From Lachnospiraceae bacterium (GTDB lineage: Bacteria; Bacillota; Clostridia; Lachnospirales; Bianqueaceae), in the NCBI GenBank assembly GCA_021442595.1, contig JABUST010000112.1, positions 1 to 46,403 on the forward strand: a stretch of DNA of 46,403 nt, read 5' to 3'. Positions within the stretch are counted from its first letter, which is position 1. Every line of letters starts with the position of its first letter. Positions 44,173-46,403 of the stretch are shown in pieces. The notes beneath the pieces were generated by a model, which was not told where the DNA came from, did no database searches, and was given only the letters and a program-made list of their open reading frames with translations. Position numbers and translations under genes: made by a program.

Positions 44173-46308
44173 TTGAAACCCGTACTTAAGAAGACTGTTG
44201 AAGAAGAACAGCAGGTACTGAAAGAGGTGCAGGATGTCATCCAGAAGCAGATGACGGAGCGCCTGAAGGACCTGGGCATCATGCGGCAGGAAATCGTGGA
44301 CAACCGTAAATTCGAGTTCAACGAGATTCCCGACCAGCAGCAATTCCTCATGAATCAGCATGATCAGGTGCGTGAAGCTTATTACACGGAAACCTATAAG
44401 CGCATCACGGATCTGAGCCGCATGTTTTATAATCCCTATTTCGGCATGATCGACTATGTGGATCATAAGCTGGATGACGAGGAGTGCTGCTATTACATCG
44501 GAAAGAGGGGTCTCAGCGAGGAAGGCCAGCCCATTGTGCTGGACTGGCGCACCCCTGCCGCTTCCCTGTTTTACCAGCAGCGTCTGGGAGAGATGATCTT
44601 TAAGGCACCTGCCGGAGAGCGCAGCGTGGATCTGGAGCATCGCCGCCAGTACATCATCAAAAACGGTGATTTCCGGGGCATGTTCGACTCTGAGGTGAAC
44701 ATTCAGGATGATGTGCTGCAGATGGTGCTGTCCGGATCCTCCGGAAGCCGTCTGAAGGAAGTCATTTCCACCATCCAGAAGGAGCAGGATGATATCATCC
44801 GTGAGCCCTGGGATGCCAATGTCATCCTGAATGGCGTGGCCGGCTGCGGCAAGACCACCATCGTTCTGCACCGCATCGCCTACCTGCTCTACAACTATCG
44901 GGAGCAGCTCACCAACAACGTCCTCATCATCGGTCCCAACCAGCTGTTCATGGAGTATATCTCTAACGTGCTGCCGGATCTGGGAGAGACCGAGAATTCC
45001 TTCCAGTTCACTGTGAAGGAACTGGCGACCCGTCTGGTCAGACCCAAGCGCAAGACCATGAAGACCCGGGATTATTACGAAGCCATGCTCACGGGACGGG
45101 ATAAAAAGTTCCTCCGGGAGGCCCAGTACAAGTCCTCCCTCACCTTTAAGACCGATCTGGACGCAGCCTTTAAGGATTACGAAGAATCCCAGAGAGCCAC
45201 GGAGGATCTGGTTTTCCAGAACCAGGTGGTCATGAGCGCGGAAGAGCGGAATCAGATGTTCTACAAGACCCAGACCCGCCTTCCCTATATTCGCCGCTGC
45301 GAGAAGATCAAGCGCACCATCCGGGGCCGGGTGCGGGACATCCGTACCGATACCCTGCGCCGTCTGAGAGCCATGTACCGCTTCAAGATCCAGGAGGCCA
45401 AGAAAAAGGGAGATTACCTGCTGGCCAACGATCTGCAGCTGGAGCAGGCAGAGACCATCCACAAGTATTTCATGGAGGTCTATGAGTTCACCCGCAGCCT
45501 CCGGAGCCTGTATCAGGTTCCCGAGACCGAGGAGTGGTATGCCCGGGCTATCAAGGCGCCGGAAGAGAAGATCTGGACCGAGGATGACCTTATCGGACTG
45601 CTGTATGTGAAGACCAAGTTTGAAGGACGGGGCTGCTATCCCATCCGTCATCTGGTCATCGACGAAGCCCAGGATATCTCCATGTTCGGCTTCTATGTGC
45701 TGCGCCAGGTCACCGGAGCCGACAGCTACACGGTGGTGGGAGATGTGCGCCAGAAAATCAAGGGTGACGCTCACAACAGCATGATGGATAACTGGGACAA
45801 GGTGCTTTCCGCTCAGGAAAGAGAGAAGGTCCACTATGTGGAGCTGTCTCTAAGCTATCGTTCCACCCGTGAAATCATCGAATATGCCGGAAACCTGCTG
45901 AAGACCAGGAGGGAGATCACCGCTGTGGACAGACACGGTGATCCGGTAAGACATCTGGAATTCACCAATCCCTTCCAGCTGGGAGACATGATTGCCTCCG
46001 AAGCGACCCTGATGGAAGAGAATGGCATGGAGCACATCGCCATTCTGTGTCAGACCATCGCTGAGGCCCAGACACTGGCCCAGCTGGTGAAGGGCAAGAT
46101 CGATGCAGAGCTGGTGGCCACGGAGAAGGATCCGGTGGACGCCCGCATCCTCATCATGCCGGTGTATTTCGCCAAGGGTCTGGAGTTTGACGGCGTCATC
46201 GCGGTGGAGGCAGAAAAGCCCAAGGAGGACGGACTCCTGTCCTATATCCTGTGCACCAGAGCCCTCCATCAGCTGTCCCACATCACCGCCAGCCCGCTGA
46301 TCTTTTGA
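44173..46308 (+). CDS. helD: HelD-like superfamily 1 helicase / RNA polymerase-associated ATPase
   Basis: UvrD-like ATPase of the HelD group, which in Firmicutes removes or recycles stalled RNA polymerase. An N-terminal coiled coil (about 5-70) precedes PYFGMIDY and DWRTPAASLFYQ, typical of HelD. Walker A is GVAGCGKTT near 221, Walker B VIDEAQDIS near 495, followed by VGDVRQKI, LSLSYRSTREI and a C-terminal helicase domain. The 711 residues fit the family. It starts at TTG 44173, one base after the trmK stop, behind AGGAG (44163-44167), so it is coupled to trmK. It lacks the AddA nuclease domain. Confidence 0.88.
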   Translation: MKPVLKKTVEEEQQVLKEVQDVIQKQMTERLKDLGIMRQEIVDNRKFEFNEIPDQQQFLMNQHDQVREAYYTETYKRITDLSRMFYNPYFGMIDYVDHKLDDEECCYYIGKRGLSEEGQPIVLDWRTPAASLFYQQRLGEMIFKAPAGERSVDLEHRRQYIIKNGDFRGMFDSEVNIQDDVLQMVLSGSSGSRLKEVISTIQKEQDDIIREPWDANVILNGVAGCGKTTIVLHRIAYLLYNYREQLTNNVLIIGPNQLFMEYISNVLPDLGETENSFQFTVKELATRLVRPKRKTMKTRDYYEAMLTGRDKKFLREAQYKSSLTFKTDLDAAFKDYEESQRATEDLVFQNQVVMSAEERNQMFYKTQTRLPYIRRCEKIKRTIRGRVRDIRTDTLRRLRAMYRFKIQEAKKKGDYLLANDLQLEQAETIHKYFMEVYEFTRSLRSLYQVPETEEWYARAIKAPEEKIWTEDDLIGLLYVKTKFEGRGCYPIRHLVIDEAQDISMFGFYVLRQVTGADSYTVVGDVRQKIKGDAHNSMMDNWDKVLSAQEREKVHYVELSLSYRSTREIIEYAGNLLKTRREITAVDRHGDPVRHLEFTNPFQLGDMIASEATLMEENGMEHIAILCQTIAEAQTLAQLVKGKIDAELVATEKDPVDARILIMPVYFAKGLEFDGVIAVEAEKPKEDGLLSYILCTRALHQLSHITASPLIF

Positions 46309-46324
46309 TCTCCCGGAGGATGAA

Positions 46325-46403
46325 ATGAAAAAAATCATTCTTTGGGCGGGGGCCCTTCTGTGCGGGATCTTTCTGCTGGTCGGCATCTTCTTCGGCGTGA
46401 AGA
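46325..46403 (+). CDS. Start of a membrane or secreted protein, cut by the window edge
   Basis: Only the first 26 codons are visible. The ATG at 46325 lies five bases after GGAGG (46315-46319). The sequence MKKIILWAGALLCGIFLLVG has the form of an uncleaved signal anchor or signal peptide. It follows helD by 16 bp and is probably in the same transcript. No family can be assigned. Confidence 0.6.
   Translation, partial: MKKIILWAGALLCGIFLLVGIFFGVK

Noticed and set aside
44173-46308. HelD-like gene as a relocated addA
   Set aside because: It is 711 residues, has the HelD N-terminal coiled coil and lacks the C-terminal nuclease domain of AddA.

Overview
The window looks like chromosomal DNA of a Gram-positive Clostridia, most likely a Lachnospiraceae-type gut anaerobe. 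The evidence is a PolC-type replicative polymerase, the Firmicutes rimP-nusA-ylxR-ylxQ-infB-rbfA order, the dgt-dnaG-rpoD block, many ATGA/TGATG start-stop overlaps, strong AGGAGG-type ribosome binding sites and fairly GC-rich coding DNA. Almost all genes lie on the plus strand; the only clear minus-strand gene is a copper-type P-ATPase. No tRNA, rRNA, CRISPR array, intact insertion sequence or prophage was seen.

Layout. Positions 1-5.5 kb hold the 3' part of polC (its start is outside the window) and a membrane-bound GGDEF protein. A sigma-A promoter and a 13-bp hairpin then lead into the translation/RNA operon rimP-nusA-ylxR(rnpM)-ylxQ-infB-rbfA-nrnA-truB-ribF-alaS (5.66-17.15 kb), which ends in a terminator. 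Two single-gene units follow: an S1-domain protein (17.4-18.55 kb) and polyphosphate kinase (18.7-21.1 kb), each with its own promoter and terminator. The DNA maintenance block addB-dgt-dnaG-rpoD (21.3-28.8 kb) follows; addA is not beside addB.

From 28.9 to 43.2 kb the content is accessory: a four-gene carbohydrate-type ABC importer; a stand-alone lipoprotein; an attenuator-like leader driving a TM1266-family small regulator plus a NMT1/SsuA-type ABC importer; a convergent CopA-type ATPase; a decayed, AT-rich DUF4143-type ATPase remnant; and a MoxR AAA+ ATPase/VWA-metallopeptidase-like pair. Core genes resume with trmK (usually close to rpoD in related genomes, as I recall) and a HelD-like helicase. 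The start of a membrane or secreted protein is cut by the right edge.

The most interesting leads are the unexplained leader RNA with a terminator in front of the TM1266/ABC importer operon, the MoxR/VWA pair with an HQxxH site beside a dead ATPase, the pentapeptide-repeat N-terminus on the housekeeping sigma factor, the tandem OB folds of PolC, an 18-nt repeat array in the addB leader, and a substrate-binding lipoprotein that also carries a C-terminal membrane anchor. All functions are inferred from the sequence and from remembered family motifs; no database search was run.
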